64,000 nucleotides of DNA from Monodelphis domestica (GCF_027887165.1 NC_077227.1:66598607-66662606), one strand, 5' to 3'. Positions 1 to 11,659 are shown, counted from the first letter of the stretch. Notes: a model not told the origin generated them from the sequence alone. Numbers and translations: made by a program.

Positions 1-222
1 TTTCACTGTTTCCTAGATTGCTGTATTGCTGGAAATAGTTAATTCATTCATAGTTGATCATTATACAATGTTGCTGTTACTCTGTACAATGTTCTCTTGG
101 TTCTGCTCACTTCACTTTGCATCACTATTATGTCTTTCTGAGCTTTTGTGATCAACTTAGTCATTACTAATTGCACAATAGTACTCCATTACAATTATAT
201 ACTACAACTGGCAAAGCCATTT
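1..222 (-). mobile_element. Older L1 3' end, first half (split by L1-A)
   Basis: This diverged minus-strand L1 3' end resembles the stretch around 38150-38290, including the phrases for 'tacaatgttctcttggttct' and a degenerate 'atagtactccattac'. It stops where the poly-T of the younger L1-A begins and resumes after L1-A at about 10037. It therefore marks the pre-insertion host sequence. No reading frame survives. Confidence 0.7.
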
Positions 223-597
223 TTTTTCTTTAAAAAATTTCTTTATTCTTTTTTTAAAATCATTGTGTTATTTGGTCATTTCCAAACATTATTCATTAGA
301 AACAAAGATCATTTTCTTTTCTTCCCTCCCCCCCCCACCTCTTCCATAGCCGACGTGCGATTTCACTGGGTATCACATGTGTTCTTGATTCGAACCCATT
401 TCCATGTTGTTAGTATCTGCATTAGAGTGTTCATTTAGAGTCTCTCCTTAGTCATATCCCCTCAACCCCTGTAGTCAAGCAGTTGATTTTCATCAGTTTT
501 TTTTACTCCCACAGTTTATCCTCTGCTTATGGATAGTGTTTTGTAGATCCCTGCAGATTGTTCAGGGACACTGCATTGACACCAAAGGAGAAGTCCA

Positions 598-3500
598 TTA
601 TGTTCGATTGTACCACAGTGTGTCAGTCTCTGTGTACAATGTTTTCCTTGTTCTGTTCCTTTCACTTTGCATCACTTCCTGGAGGTTGTTCCAGTCTCCA
701 TGGAATTCCTCCACTTTATTATTCCTTTGAGCACAATAGTATTCCATCACCAACATATACCACGATTTGTTCAGCCATTCCCCAATTGAAGGGCATTCCC
801 TCATTTTCCAATTTTTGGCCATCACAAAGAACGCAGCTATGAATATACTTCTACAAGTCTTTTTTGCCTTATTACCTCTTTGGGGTACAAACCCAGCAGT
901 ACTATGGTTGGATCAAAGGACAGTCTTTTATTGCCCTTAGGGCATAGTTCCAAATTGCCCTCCTGAATGGTTGGATCAATTCACAACTCCACCAGCAATG
1001 AATTAATGTCCCTACTTTGCCACATCCCCTCCAGCATTCATTACTTTCCTTTGCTATCATGTTAGCCAATCTGCTAGGTGTGAGGTGATACCTCAGAGTT
1101 GTTTTGATTTGCATCTCTCTGATTATAAGAGATTTAGAAAGCTTTTTCATGTGCTTATTAATAGTTTTGATTTCTTTGGTTGAGAACTGCCTGTTCATGT
1201 CCCTTTCCCATTTATCAATTGGAGAATGGCTTGATTTTTTAGACAATTGATTTAGCTCTTTGTAAATTTGAGTAATTAAACCTTTGTCAGAGGCTTTTAT
1301 GAAGATCATTTCCCAATTTGTTGCTTCTCTTCTGATTTTAGTTACAATGGTTTTGTTTGTACAAAAACTTTTTAATTTGATGTAGTCAAAATTATTTATT
1401 TTACATTTTGTGATTCTTTCTAAGTCTTGCTTGTTTTTAAAATCTTTCCCTTCCCAAAGGTCTGACATGTATACTATTCTGTGTTCACCTAATTTACTTA
1501 TAGTTTCCTTCTTTATGTTCAAGTCATTCATCCATTCTGAATTTATCTTGGTGTAGGGTGTGAGGTGTTGATCCAAACCTAATCTCTCCCACATTGTCTT
1601 CCAATTTTCCCAGCAGTTTTTATCAAATAATGGATTTTTGTCCCAAAAGCTGGGGTCTTTGGGTTTGTCATAAACTGTCTTGCTGAGATCATTTACGCCA
1701 AGTCTATTCCACTGATCCTCCTTTCTGTCTCTTAGCCAGTACCAAATTGTTTTGATGACCACTGCTTTGTAATATAGTTTCAGATTTGGGACTGCAAGTC
1801 CTCCTCCCTTTGCATTTTTTTTTTCATGATTTCCCTGGATATCCTTGATCTTTTTTTCTTCCAATTTAACTTAGTTATGTTTTTTTTCTGATTCAGTAAA
1901 GAAGTTTTTTGGTAGTTCAATGGGTATGGTACTAAATAAGTAAATTAATTTGGGTAGGATTGTCATTTTTATTATGTTAGCTTGTCTCACCCTTGAACAA
2001 TCAATGTTTTTCCAATTGTTTAGATCTAGTTTTAACTGTGTGGTAAGTGTTTTGTAGTTGTGTTCATTTAGTTCCTGTGTTTGTCTCAGTAGATAGATTC
2101 CTAGATATTTTATCTTCTCTAGGATGATTTTAAATGGTATTTCTCTTTCTAATTCTTGCTGCTGAAATGGGTTAGAGATATATAGAAATGCTGATGACTT
2201 ATGCAGGTTTATTTTGTTTCCTACAACTTTGCTAAACTTGTTGATTATTTCGAGTAACTTTTTGGTTGATTCTCTAGGATTCCTTAAGTAAATCATCATA
2301 TCATCCGCAAAGAGTGATAGCTTGGTCTCCTCATTGCCAATTTTAATACCTTCAATTTCTTTTTCTTCTCTAATTGCTACTGCTAGTGTTTCTAGCACAA
2401 TGTTAAATAATAGAGGTGATAATGGACATCCTTGTTTTATTCCTGATCTTATTGGGAAGGCTTCTAGTTTATCCCCATTGCAGATGATGTTTGCTGATAG
2501 TTTTAGATATTTACTGTTTATTATTTTTAGGAAAGGCCCTTCTATTCCTATGCTTTCTAGTGTTTTTAATAGGAATGGGTGTTGTATTTTATCAAAGGCT
2601 TTTTCTGCATCTATTGAGATAATCATGTGATTTTTGTCAGTTTGCTTGTTAATATAGTCAATTATGTGGATGGTTTTCCTAATATTGAACTATCCTTGCA
2701 TTCCTGGTATGAACCCTGCCTGGTCATAGTGGATGACCCTTGTGATGACTTGATGGAGTCTTTTTCCTAGTATCCTATTTAAGATTTTTGCATCTATATT
2801 CATTAGGGAGATTGGTCTATAGTTTTCTTTCTCTGTTTTTTGACTTGCCTGGCTTTGGGATCAGTACCATGTTTGTTTCGTAAAATGAATTTGGTAGAAC
2901 TCCTTCTTGGTTTATTCTGTCAAATAGTTTGTTTATTATTGGGATTAGTAGTCTTTTGAATGTTTTATATAATTCATTTGTGAATCCATCTGGACCTGGG
3001 GATTTTTTCTTAGGGAGTTCTTTGATGGCTTGTTCAATTTCTTTTTCTAATATGGGGTTGTAATTTATTTCTTCTTCTTTTAGTCTAGGCAATTTATATT
3101 TTTGTAAATATTCATCTATATCACTTAGATTGCCATATTTTTTGCCATATAATTGGGCATAGTATTTTTTAATGATTGCCTTGTTTTCCTCTTCATTAGA
3201 GGTGAGGTCACCCTTTTCATCTTGGATACTGTCAATTTGGTTTTTTTCTTTCCTTTTTTTAATTAGACTGACTAGTACTTTGTCAATTTTATTTTTTTTC
3301 AAAGTCCCAGCTTCTAGTCTTATTTATTAAATCAATAGTTCTTTCATTTTCAATTTTATTAATTTCTCCTTTGATTTTTAGGATCTCTAATTTAGTCTTC
3401 ATTTGAGTATTTTTAATTTGTTCACTTTCTAGTTTTTTAATTTGCATGCCCAATTCATTGACCTCTGCCCTTCTTAATTTGTTTATATATGAACTCAAGG

Positions 3501-4306
3501 ATTTAAATTTCCCCCTGAGTACTGCTTTGGCTACATCCCATAGGTTTTGAAAGAATGTCTCACCATTGTCATTTTCTTCAATGAAGTTATTGTTTCTAGG
3601 ATTTGTTCTTTAACTAGCTGGTTTAGGGGAAACATATTGTTTAATTTCCAATTAATTTTTGATTTATCTATCCATTTACCCTTACAAATTATTATTTTTA
3701 TTGCGATGTGGTCTGAGAAGGTTGCATTTATTATTTCTGCCCTTTTGCACTTGTTTGCAATGATTTTGTGCCCTAGTACATGGTCAGTTTTTGTGAACGT
3801 ACCATGTACTGCTAAAAAGAAGGTGTATTCCTTTTTGTCCCTATTTATTTTTCTCCATATGTCTACTAACTCTTATTTTTCTAATATTTCATTTGCTTCT
3901 CTCACCTCTTTCTTATTTATTTTTTGATTTGATTTATCTAGTTCGGATAGGGGAAGATTCAGATCTCCCAGTAGTATAGTTTTTCTATCTATTTCAGCTT
4001 TGAGCTCCTCTAGTTTCTGTAAATTATCTTTCCTATCTCTTTTAACTAGATTTATTTTTACTTTGCTTTGTCCGATATAATGATTGCTACTCCTGCCTTC
4101 TTTTTATCATTTGATGCCCAATAGGTTTGGCTCCATCCTCTTACTTTCACCCTATGTGTATCTACCCTCCTCATGAGTGTTTCTTGCAGACAGCATATGG
4201 TAGGGTTTTGGATTCTAATCCACTCTGCTATTCGCTTGTGTTTTATGGGTGAGTTCATTCCATTCACATTCAGAGTTGTGATTACTAGCTGTGTATTTCC
4301 CAGCAT
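598..4306 (-). pseudogene. L1-A ORF2 (endonuclease/reverse transcriptase), broken
   Basis: Minus-strand ORF2 remnant. Its start reads like the L1 ORF2 start (MLGNTQLVITTLNVNGMNSP, the apurinic-endonuclease N-terminus with QET). The RT core is in the 1871-2626 piece, with [14 protein letters not shown] and [12 protein letters not shown] (catalytic FADD). The C-terminal cysteine motif CWRGCG...LIHCWWSC lies in the 902-1864 piece, and the protein ends TLWYNRT at 598. The frame is split into at least six open pieces (about 598-825, 902-1864, 1871-2626, 2817-3302, 3289-3498, 4058-4345). The endonuclease part is the worst preserved, with no long open piece between 3498 and 4058. Total length is about 100 bp shorter than ORF2 of L1-B. 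Confidence 0.9.
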
Positions 4307-4804
4307 TTTGATTTCTACTCCTGGTCCTGCCTTTTCTTCTTTCACTATTTCCTTCTATACCAATGTTTGTTTATAGTCAGTCCCCCCCCCCCGTTCCCTC
4401 CCTTATTTTACTTCCCTTTCTACCCCCCTCCCTTCTTATTCCCTCCCTTATTTTCCCCTGTAGTCTTTTTAAAATTTCCCCCCCACCCTCTCCCTCCCTC
4501 GTACTGCTTCCCTCCCCACCAGTCCATTTTTTACCCTTCTACTCCCCTAAAGGATGCAAATCTATTCTCTTCCCCAATGGATTGGGTTGTTCTTCCCTCT
4601 TTGGGTCAGTTTCAAAGTACGTAGGAGTTGAGTATTTCCTGTCTCCAACCTTTTAACCCTTCCAGTGTATCAATGTTCTCCCCCCACCCGCCATGAGATT
4701 CTTTGTGACACATAAATTTACCCCCATTTATTTCTTTTCCCATTTCTTTTAGTCATAACCTCTTTTCTTTTTTAGCTCTAGTAATGTATATATATATTAT
4801 ATGC

Positions 4805-4839
<35 letters not shown>

Positions 4840-4865
4840 TTAAACATGTATATGTATTTCTGTAT
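4307..4865 (-). repeat. L1-A inter-ORF spacer, proximal part (G-rich on the L1 sense strand)
   Basis: C-runs near 4381-4530 (G-runs in L1 sense) are followed by a segment that recurs at 7600-7900, then a (TA)n tract at 4786-4839. The open frames on the plus strand here are only translations of C-rich DNA. The matching spacer in L1-B (41928-42458) is also G-rich but only about 530 bp long, so the spacer in L1-A is expanded. Confidence 0.7.
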
Positions 4866-5325
4866 AGTAGTAGTCTCTTGGTGATCGAGAATGACTATTG
4901 TCTTTGTGCAGTTTCATCTACTGTGTACCCATATGTGGCTTTGGAGTCCAAAGGCTGAGGAGCAGAGTTTGTGGCACATGGGGCATGGGACGCCCGTTGT
5001 TACGGGAGGTGTGGTTGTGGCCTGGTGTCGGCGTTCTCGCGCAGCGGCAAGACGTCGACGTCACTCATCTTCAAAGGTGGTGGCGGCATGGTTAATGTGG
5101 GTTTGCCAGCTGCTTCTGTCAGAGGCAGCAAGTTCTAGTTGCTTTGGTGTAATGCCAGTCCACTTCAAGTTGGACTTTAGCTGTTCCTTGAATCTTTTCT
5201 TTGGTCGGCCTTGTTTCCTGAGTCCAGCTGACAGTTCACCTTAGAATACCTGTTTTGGTATTCACTGTGGGTCCATGCGGATGACCTGTCCAGACCATCA
5301 TTGCTGGGTTTTGAGGACCATGACT

Positions 5326-6159
5326 TCAATGCTGGTGGAGTTGGCTCTGTCGTGGACTTCCTGATTGGTGCCATCGGATCCTCATGATTGCCCGGAGGGA
5401 GCGTTGGTGGAATTGCTCCAGCTGTTTCATGTGCTTCCGGTACAGTGTCCATGTGTCACAACCGTACAGAAGCGAGCTGAGGACCACTGAGTTATACACT
5501 TTGAGCTTCATCACAATGCTTACACCACTGTGTTGGAGGACTTTGGAGTGTTGCTGCCCAAGTGCCTGGCTGGACTTTTGGATCCTGGCATTGATCTCGT
5601 GGTCTAGGGACCCGTCGTTGGCGATGGTGCTGCCCAGGTACTTGAAAGTGTTGACATTAGAAAGCTGCGTGCTGTCGATTGTAATGCACAGCTGGTTCGT
5701 TGGCCTCCCTGGTGCAGGTTGGAACAGCACCTCTGTTTTGCTGAGGCTGATAGTCAGGCCAAACAGTTTTGTTGCAGTAGAGAACCTGTCCACAATGGTT
5801 TGGAGATGATTTTCTTGGTGGGCCATGAGAGCACAGTCATCTGCAAAGAGAGATTCCAGGATGAGTCTCTCTGTTGTATTTGTATTTGCAGTCAGGCGGA
5901 GAAGGTCAAATAGTGAGCAATCCAGTCGGTATTTGATGTAGACGCCCAGGTCTAGATCCATCATAGCATGTCGTAATACTTGGGTGAAGTATAGGTTGAA
6001 TAGAACCGGAGCGAGGACACAGCCTTGTTTCATGCCATTGGAGATGTTGAAACGATCGGAAGTCTCTCCACCAGATAGGACTTCCCCTGTCATGTCGACA
6101 TGAAAGAGCTGGATCAGTTTGACGAATTTTGCTGGGCAACTGAGCTTGCTGAGGATCAC
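5326..6159 (-). pseudogene. RTE-type LINE reverse transcriptase, C-terminal two-thirds
   Basis: An open stretch of 277 codons encodes the palm and thumb of a LINE reverse transcriptase. Residues 48-56 read KQGCVLAPV and the catalytic box SLFADDCALMAHQ lies near residue 107 (FADD). KYLGSTIANDGSLDHEIN is the thumb signature, and LLYGCDTWTLYRKHMKQLEQ is the C-terminal motif of this LINE group. The upstream fingers sit in a separate piece (about 6382-6564, containing SIVALNKNKG and NYRGISLL), so the ORF is broken between them. It acted in target-primed reverse transcription of its own RNA. The long open stretch suggests a fairly recent insertion. Confidence 0.85.
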
Positions 6160-6920
6160 TCACAATGCATCCCTGTTCACTGTGTCGAACGCCTTTGTCA
6201 GGTCTGTGAAGACAATGTAGAGACTCAGGTTCTGCTCATGGCATTTTTCCTGCATTTGCCTCACTGTGAAGACCATGTCGATGGTGCTGCGATCTGGTTG
6301 GAAACCACATTGTAATTCAGGCAGGTCCTGCTCTGACACAGATGACAGGAGTCTGTTGAGTATAACATGGGCAAGGATCTTTCAGGCAGTGAAGAGTAGT
6401 GAGATGCCTCTGTAATTGTCACAGGCTGCTTGTGAGCCTTTGTTCTTGTTTAGGGCTACGATGGAGGCATCTCTGAGTTCTGGGGGCATGTCTTCCTCTT
6501 CCCATATGCTGGTCAGCACTATGTGGAATTCCTGGAACGCCTTTCCATTTAAGGCCTTGTACACCTCGGTTGGGATCCCGTCTTTACCGGGTGCCTTGTC
6601 TGCACTCTTTGTTTAATGGCTTTTTGGACTTCCTCTATTGAAGGAGGGATGTCAAGTTGTTCAATGGAGCGGTTTTGGGGGATCTGGTCAAGGGTGCTTT
6701 GGTCGACTGAAGAGGGTCAGTTGAGAAGCTGACTGAAGTGTTCTTTCCAGCTGTTGCTGATGCCTTTTTTATCTTTTATGAGAGTGTCACCATCAGAGGA
6801 TAGCAAGGGAGTGATTGTGGGTTTTTATGGCCCATAGACAGTCTTGAGGGCACTGAAAAATTGTTTGTAGTTTTTCATATCAGCAAACCACTGGATTTCT
6901 TCTGCCTTTTTTTCCCACCA

Positions 6921-7334
6921 TCAGTCTTGCATCTTCCTGATCTCACGCTGCGCCGTGACTTGGAGAGACTTGAATCTGGCCTTTTTAGGAGCAGAGTTTG
7001 GCTTATTTTGCCACTCCATGAAGGCTTTGTTCTTCTTGCTCAATAGGTCTTCAATAGCAGTGTTGTTCTCGTGGAACCAGTCCTGGTGGTTGCGTTGTTT
7101 TGGGCCTAGGATTGCCTTTGATGTTTCCTTCACTGAGTCTCTGAACTGGTTCCATTTCTCGGTTGAGCTTCCAGTGAGTGGTCCCTTGGCAGACAGCTTG
7201 TTGTCCAGGCAGGACTGGAATGTTTGCAAATAAGATGGATCTCTAAGATGACTCACTTTGTAAAATGCGCCAACTGTCTGGGCACGTTTTGAATGGCGAG
7301 GCGCAATGTGCATTTGAAGAGTTGCTCTAACCAA
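6921..7334 (-). pseudogene. RTE-type LINE linker between endonuclease and RT
   Basis: The open piece of 137 codons is mostly polar and helical (for example RFKSLQVTAQREIRKMQD near its C-terminus, after KKNKAFMEWQNKPNSAPKKA). It sits between endonuclease remnants (7336-7530) and RT fingers (6382-6564). Its position and the continuing GC-rich composition tie it to the same LINE. No catalytic motif is expected or seen in this part. Confidence 0.65.
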
Positions 7335-7535
7335 TCAGTGTTCTGCCCAGCATTCAGTGGTCTCCTCTGTGCTGGTCAGTGTTGGGGCATATGCGCTGAT
7401 GATTGTGGCATTCCAGTCTTTGCTGAGAGGCAAACGGATCTTCATGAGCCTCTCGCTGATGCCCAAAGGTAAGTCTGGCAGCTGTTTGAGCAAACTGGTC
7501 TTGATGGCCAGGCCAACACCATGGATTCTGTCTTC

Positions 7536-8114
7536 ATTTATGTATGCATATATCTATATACCTATTTATCTCTTGTCCTTTCATCCTATACAGACTGTTT
7601 GTTACCCTTCTACTCCCATATTCTCTGCCCCCAATGGATTGGATTGTTTTCCCTCTTTGAGTCAATTTCAAAGCAAGTAAAAGTTGAGTATTTCCTGTCT
7701 CCGACCTCTTTACCCTTCCAGTATATTGATGTTCTCCCCCCTCCCACCATGAGCTTCTTTATGACATATAAATTTACCCCCATTTCTTTCTTTTCCCATT
7801 TCTTTTAATATTAACCTATTTTAAGCTCTAGTTATATATATATATGTATATATATATGTGTGTATATATATATATGCATACTTATGTGTATGTATTTTTT
7901 CATGCATATATCTATATACCTATTTATGTCCTTGTATCCTATATAGTTTATCACTGTTCCCTCTAAGTGTACTTCTTTTTGTTGCCCAGCTAATAACAAC
8001 AATTTTTAAGAGTTACCAATGACCTCTTTTCTTATAGGGATACATATCATTTTAACTTATTGAGTCTCTTAAAATTTTTTTGTTTTGTTTTGTTTTTCTT
8101 TTTCCCCGTCTTTT
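7536..8114 (-). repeat. L1-A inter-ORF spacer, distal part with duplicated unit
   Basis: 7600-7900 repeats 4540-4860: both contain a close match to 'cccttctactccc', the 'caatggattgg' phrase, 'gagtatttcctgtctcc', 'aaatttacccccattt' and then a TA-rich tract. The string 'atgcatatatctatatacct' occurs near 7545 and again near 7901, so the spacer holds tandem units of roughly 360 bp. The RTE-type insertion separates the first unit from the rest. Confidence 0.65.
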
Positions 8115-9340
8115 TTAATTACCTTTTGATGATTCTCTTGAGTTCTGTGCTTGTACATCAAATTTTCTGTTCAGGTCTGGTCTTTTCTTTATGAATTCTT
8201 GAAATTCTTCTATTTTGTTGAATGACCATACTTTCCCCTGTAAGAATATAGTCAGTTTTGCTGGGTAGTTGATTCTTGGTTGTAGACCTAGTTCCCTTGC
8301 TTTCCAGAATATCATATTCCCTGCCTTTCTTTTTTTCAGTGTGGATGCAGCCAGATCCTGAGTTATCCTCACTGTGGTTCCTTGGTATCTGAATGACTTC
8401 TTCTTGGCAGCTTGTAATATCTTTTCTTTGGTCTGATAGTTCTTGAATTTGGCTATAACATTCCTGGGTGTTGTCAGTTGTGGATTAGGTACAGGTGGTG
8501 ATCTGCGGATTCTATCAATCTCCACTTTTCCCTCTTGTTCTAGGATATCAGGGCAGTTTTCTTTAATAATTTCCTGTAAAATAATGTCCAGGCTTTTTCT
8601 TTTGTCATGGTCTTCTGGTAGGCCAATGCTTCTTAAATTATCTCTCCTTGATCGATTTTCTAAGTCCTCTGTTTTGTGAATGAGATGCTTCACATTTTCC
8701 TCAATTTTTTCATTCCTTTGATTTTGTTTTATAGTGTCCTGCTGCCTTGTGAGGTCATTTGATTCTAGTTGTTGTATTCTGGTTTTTAAAGACTGGATTT
8801 CATCCTTAGTTTTTTGGTCATCCTTTTCCTTTTGGTCTGATTTTCTTTGGAGGTCATCTTTCATCCTCTTTACTTTGTCTTTCATCTCCTTTTTCTCATC
8901 TTTCATCTTCTTCACCTCATTTTTCATCTCCTTTGCCTCATTTTCCAGCTGGTTGATTTTGGCTTTCAAGACACCATTTTCTTGTTTTAGTTCAAGTGCC
9001 TCTGTTTCCAGATGACTTATCTTAGTTTTTAATTTCTTTTCCCAATTGTCTTCAGCCTCTCTTAATTGTGTTTTGAATTGCATTTTGAGTTCTTCCAAAG
9101 CCTATATCCAATTTGCTGGGATTTCTGATTTTTCCTTTGCTGATCCCTCCTCCTCTGTTTCATTCGCTCTTTGCTCATTACCTGTGCAAAAGCTGTCTAT
9201 TGTAATTTCTTCCTTTTCTGTTGTTTGCTCAGGTTTACCCCTTCTTTGCTCCCCATATTTGTCTGTGCTCTTGCTCCTCTCATTTTTTTTTTTTTGGTTT
9301 TGGTTTGGGGCTGTCAGTCTCCCCTCTTGGAGCTTTGTCA
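8115..9340 (-). pseudogene. L1-A ORF1 (RNA-binding chaperone), one premature stop near its N-terminus
   Basis: The open stretch 8115-9098 (327 codons) encodes most of L1 ORF1p: a long Lys/Glu coiled coil over roughly the first 150 residues, the RRM with RRDNLRSIGLPE, then the C-terminal domain (KNYQTKEKILQAAKKKSFRY, VRITQDLAASTL). Upstream the same frame reads through ...NETEEEGSAKEKSEIPANWI, then an in-frame TAG at 9102-9104 (probably CAG originally), then ALEELK. The frame continues open to about 9300, so the true start should lie further upstream, near 9340. The protein would trimerise and coat L1 RNA. The coiled coil carries extra heptads (KEMKNEVKKMKDEKKEMKDK) absent from L1-B. Confidence 0.85.
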
Positions 9341-10036
9341 GATCTCTTGGTACAGTCTCTAGGGGAGGAATGTTATCTTCCCTGTCCTCTGGAGGCTTTT
9401 GATTGGATTAAGTTCAACTGGGTTGGGCTGTATGTGCTCTGAGGCAGAAGACTCCTGGAAGGCTGGGCCACCCAGGCTCTCTCCAGTTCTCTCCAGCTGC
9501 TTCTCAGCTGCCCGCAAGGTTCTCCAGTTCCTTTGCCTGCCTCCCTAAACTCTGAGGAGTTCTGATGGAATTAGGTTCAACTGGATTGATCTGGCTGTGC
9601 CCCAAGGCAAAGGTGAGGCTGGAGCCCGATCGAGGGACCCAGCCACAGCCCAGTTTCTCATTGGCTTCCTCCCTGCTGTCCAAGCTGGATGCTCCGAGCC
9701 CGGCGCCCCGCTTCTCACAAGGTAGACCCTCCAAACCAGCACTTTTTCCCACTCAGGGGTTCCCGCTGCTGCTGGGGACTCAGCCCTCTGGGTTGGGGGG
9801 AGGGGTCCTGGGACCTTTCCTCTGCCTTCCCCTTAGACCCGAGTATTCTTGGGTTCCAGCTTTTGGGGGATGTACCTTTTGATTTGAGTCCAGAAGGAGG
9901 GTTCCCCACCTCTGTCCTGTTGCTCAGCTTGAATTTCGGTGCCCTAGGAGCATTCAGTCTGTATTTGGTAAGGAAGAGTCTTCCATGAGGTCTGAACTTT
10001 TGCAGCTTGCAAAGCAGCCATCTTGACTCCACCCCA
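9341..10036 (-). promoter_or_regulatory. L1-A 5' UTR (internal promoter region)
   Basis: This GC-richer stretch upstream of L1-A ORF1 ends, in L1 sense, with the 5' terminus that reads 'gccatcttgactccacccca' on the plus strand. Comparable ends occur at 36200, 44110 and 49430. L1 5' UTRs act as internal RNA polymerase II promoters (family knowledge). No individual factor site is claimed. Plus-strand open frames here (for example 9565-9882) are not conserved in L1-B. Confidence 0.65.
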
Positions 10037-10145
10037 CAAAACCATTTCTTGATTGATAGACAACCCTTCAGTTTCCAAATCATTGTTTTCATAAAAAAGA
10101 GCTGTTATAAGTATTTGGGTACAAGTAGGTCCTCTCCCCTTTTCC
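10037..10145 (-). mobile_element. Older L1 3' end, second half
   Basis: This resumes the L1 fragment of positions 1-222 after the target duplication. 'acccttcagtttccaaat' and 'ctgttataagtatttgggta' are diverged forms of the sequence just downstream of the ORF2 stop seen near 38320-38375. The far boundary is uncertain. Confidence 0.55.
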
Positions 10146-10302
10146 AGCCCATTTTCAAAGCAATTGAACCCATTTTCTGGTTTTCTTCAATGCTGCCTTA
10201 TCATCCCTGACAGACATTATTCTTTATTACTGATTTGATTGCCCCTCCCTCTCATACACACCAGCTGTCTTGACTTTTGTCTAGTGTCTGTCCTGTTTTG
10301 GC

Positions 10303-10635
10303 ACCTAGGTGGCTTGTGGATAGAATACTCAACTTAGACTCAGGAGAACCTGAGTCTAAACACCATCTCAAACAGACTTGTGTGGCAAATACTATATCTG
10401 GAGTCAGAAAAATTTGGATCCAAATCCAGACTTGGCCATTTTCAAGAAGTGTGAGAAGGGCTTACTCATTTGACTCCAAGTCTAAGTATTATCATCTTTG
10501 AAATGGAGAGATTAGTTGAGGTATCTACGCTCCAGAGTTTGTTGTTTTTTTTTGAAGCTCAAAGAATGTAATGGAGTTTAAGAACCTTGCAAACCTTAAA
10601 GCCTATATAAATGTATCCTGTTATTATTATTCAAA
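10303..10635 (+). mobile_element. MIR-like CORE-SINE relic
   Basis: 'ggcacctaggtggcttgtgg' and 'atagaatactcaacttagac' fit a tRNA-derived SINE head. Further on come a CORE-like block, 'tttgaaatggagagatta' and a tail with 'cttgcaaaccttaaagc' ending in TTATTATTATT. It is old and diverged. Confidence 0.55.
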
Positions 10636-10639
10636 GTGA

Positions 10640-11655
10640 AGCTCTCCAAAGGATAATGCTTTTCTGCTTTCTTTTGTAAATCTTAAACAAAATCAGCAGG
10701 TTCTCTGGCATGCTATTTAAAAGCCCATTTCATTATGGAGGCTAGAGCAGCTTTTAAAAATGAGCAAATGTTTAATGACATTGAAAATGGAAATATACAA
10801 CAGATAAAGCAGCTCAACAAGGCATATGATATTTTGGCTTATCTTTTTAAACTAAATAAAGAAAATACTTTGGAAAATGCTGATTTCAATTAGTACGACT
10901 AAAATAACTCATGATTATTTATTGAAAGAGAGAATCTCCTAAAGACCTTGAATTACTGGTATATAAAACATGGGGAATTTTACTATGACTGAAACATTGC
11001 CAGAAATTTTACAAATAATCTTATCTTCCTCTTTACAAAGTGCTTGCTCTGGTTCATTGAAGCAACCTATGACCAGAATGAATGATGTTTTGGCAGTTTC
11101 AGAATGTGATTCAATGTTGGTAGAAATAGATAGCATAGAAAAAAATTAATGATGATTATATCATTAGAACATTTATATAAAAAAGCTTACAATATTTTGA
11201 TTATTCATTATAGAACTGTAGGGTAACAAACAAGGGGGCTATATCAGTAAAGAGAAAATATTAATAAACTAAAATGCATAAAGCACTTGTCCTTTATGTT
11301 GATGGTATGAAAATTAGATTGTTACTCTCTAATTTTATGACAAATTTGTCTCAGAAAAGATGATTTTGACATAAAAATATAATTATAGATTTTTTAAATC
11401 AACAAAAACTCAGGAAAGACAGTTAAGAAAGTACAGATACTATTCTTCTTAAACAACTGGTCTGAATACTTTGCAGAAGGGTTTTTAATGACTTCACATT
11501 GTTCTGTAATGAAATCGATACTTTAAAATTAGCATGTGATTTCCCAGATGTCCTGATTTAACCTGCCTTTTCAGATCTGTGTCATCTAGCTTTCACAAAC
11601 ACTATGTCAACTTAATTGACCTACATGAAATCTAAAATTTCATATCTCATGACCC
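10640..11655. other. AT-rich intergenic DNA, nothing recognised
   Basis: No open frame with protein-like composition and no repeat I can place. The small minus-strand frame at 10939-11136 has no recognisable motif. Confidence 0.5.
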
Positions 11656-11659
11656 ATTT

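Larger units (their letters stand above)
4866..7535 (-). mobile_element. RTE/RTE-X-type LINE, 5'-truncated, inserted in L1-A
   Basis: A GC-richer non-L1 LINE on the minus strand lies inside the inter-ORF spacer of L1-A. Reading 5' to 3', it starts within the endonuclease C-terminal region (near 7336-7530, with AYAPTLTS-like residues), continues through a linker (6921-7334), then the RT, and ends in a short CTACTACT-like 3' tail. A 10-bp direct repeat with one mismatch flanks it (atttctgtat at 4856-4865, atttatgtat at 7536-7545), which supports the limits. Assignment to RTE/RTE-X rests on remembered protein similarity (YGCDTWTLYRKH, FQPAPGRPTNQ), so another non-L1 clade is possible. Confidence 0.75.
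223..10036 (-). mobile_element. Full-length L1 (L1-A), marsupial type, interrupted by an RTE-type LINE
   Basis: A complete but decayed L1 read from the minus strand. Its order on the plus strand is poly-T/3' UTR (223-597), ORF2 (598-4306), a long C-rich inter-ORF spacer with a duplicated segment and an RTE-type insertion (4307-8114), ORF1 (8115 to about 9340), and a 5' UTR ending 'gccatcttgactccacccca'. The ends carry an 11-bp target duplication with one mismatch (caaagccattt at 212-222, caaaaccattt at 10037-10047), so the copy looks full length. About 9.8 kb in total, near 7.1 kb without the RTE. The broken ORF2 and one stop in ORF1 show it is inactive. Confidence 0.9.

Noticed and set aside
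4363-4656. Proline/serine-rich plus-strand frames
   Set aside because: They are translations of C-runs in the L1 inter-ORF spacer, seen again at 41933-42200.
4866-7535. Reverse transcriptase unlike L1, considered as a retron- or DGR-like novel system
   Set aside because: Endonuclease remnants, LINE-specific C-terminal motifs, target duplication and animal context make it an ordinary non-L1 LINE.
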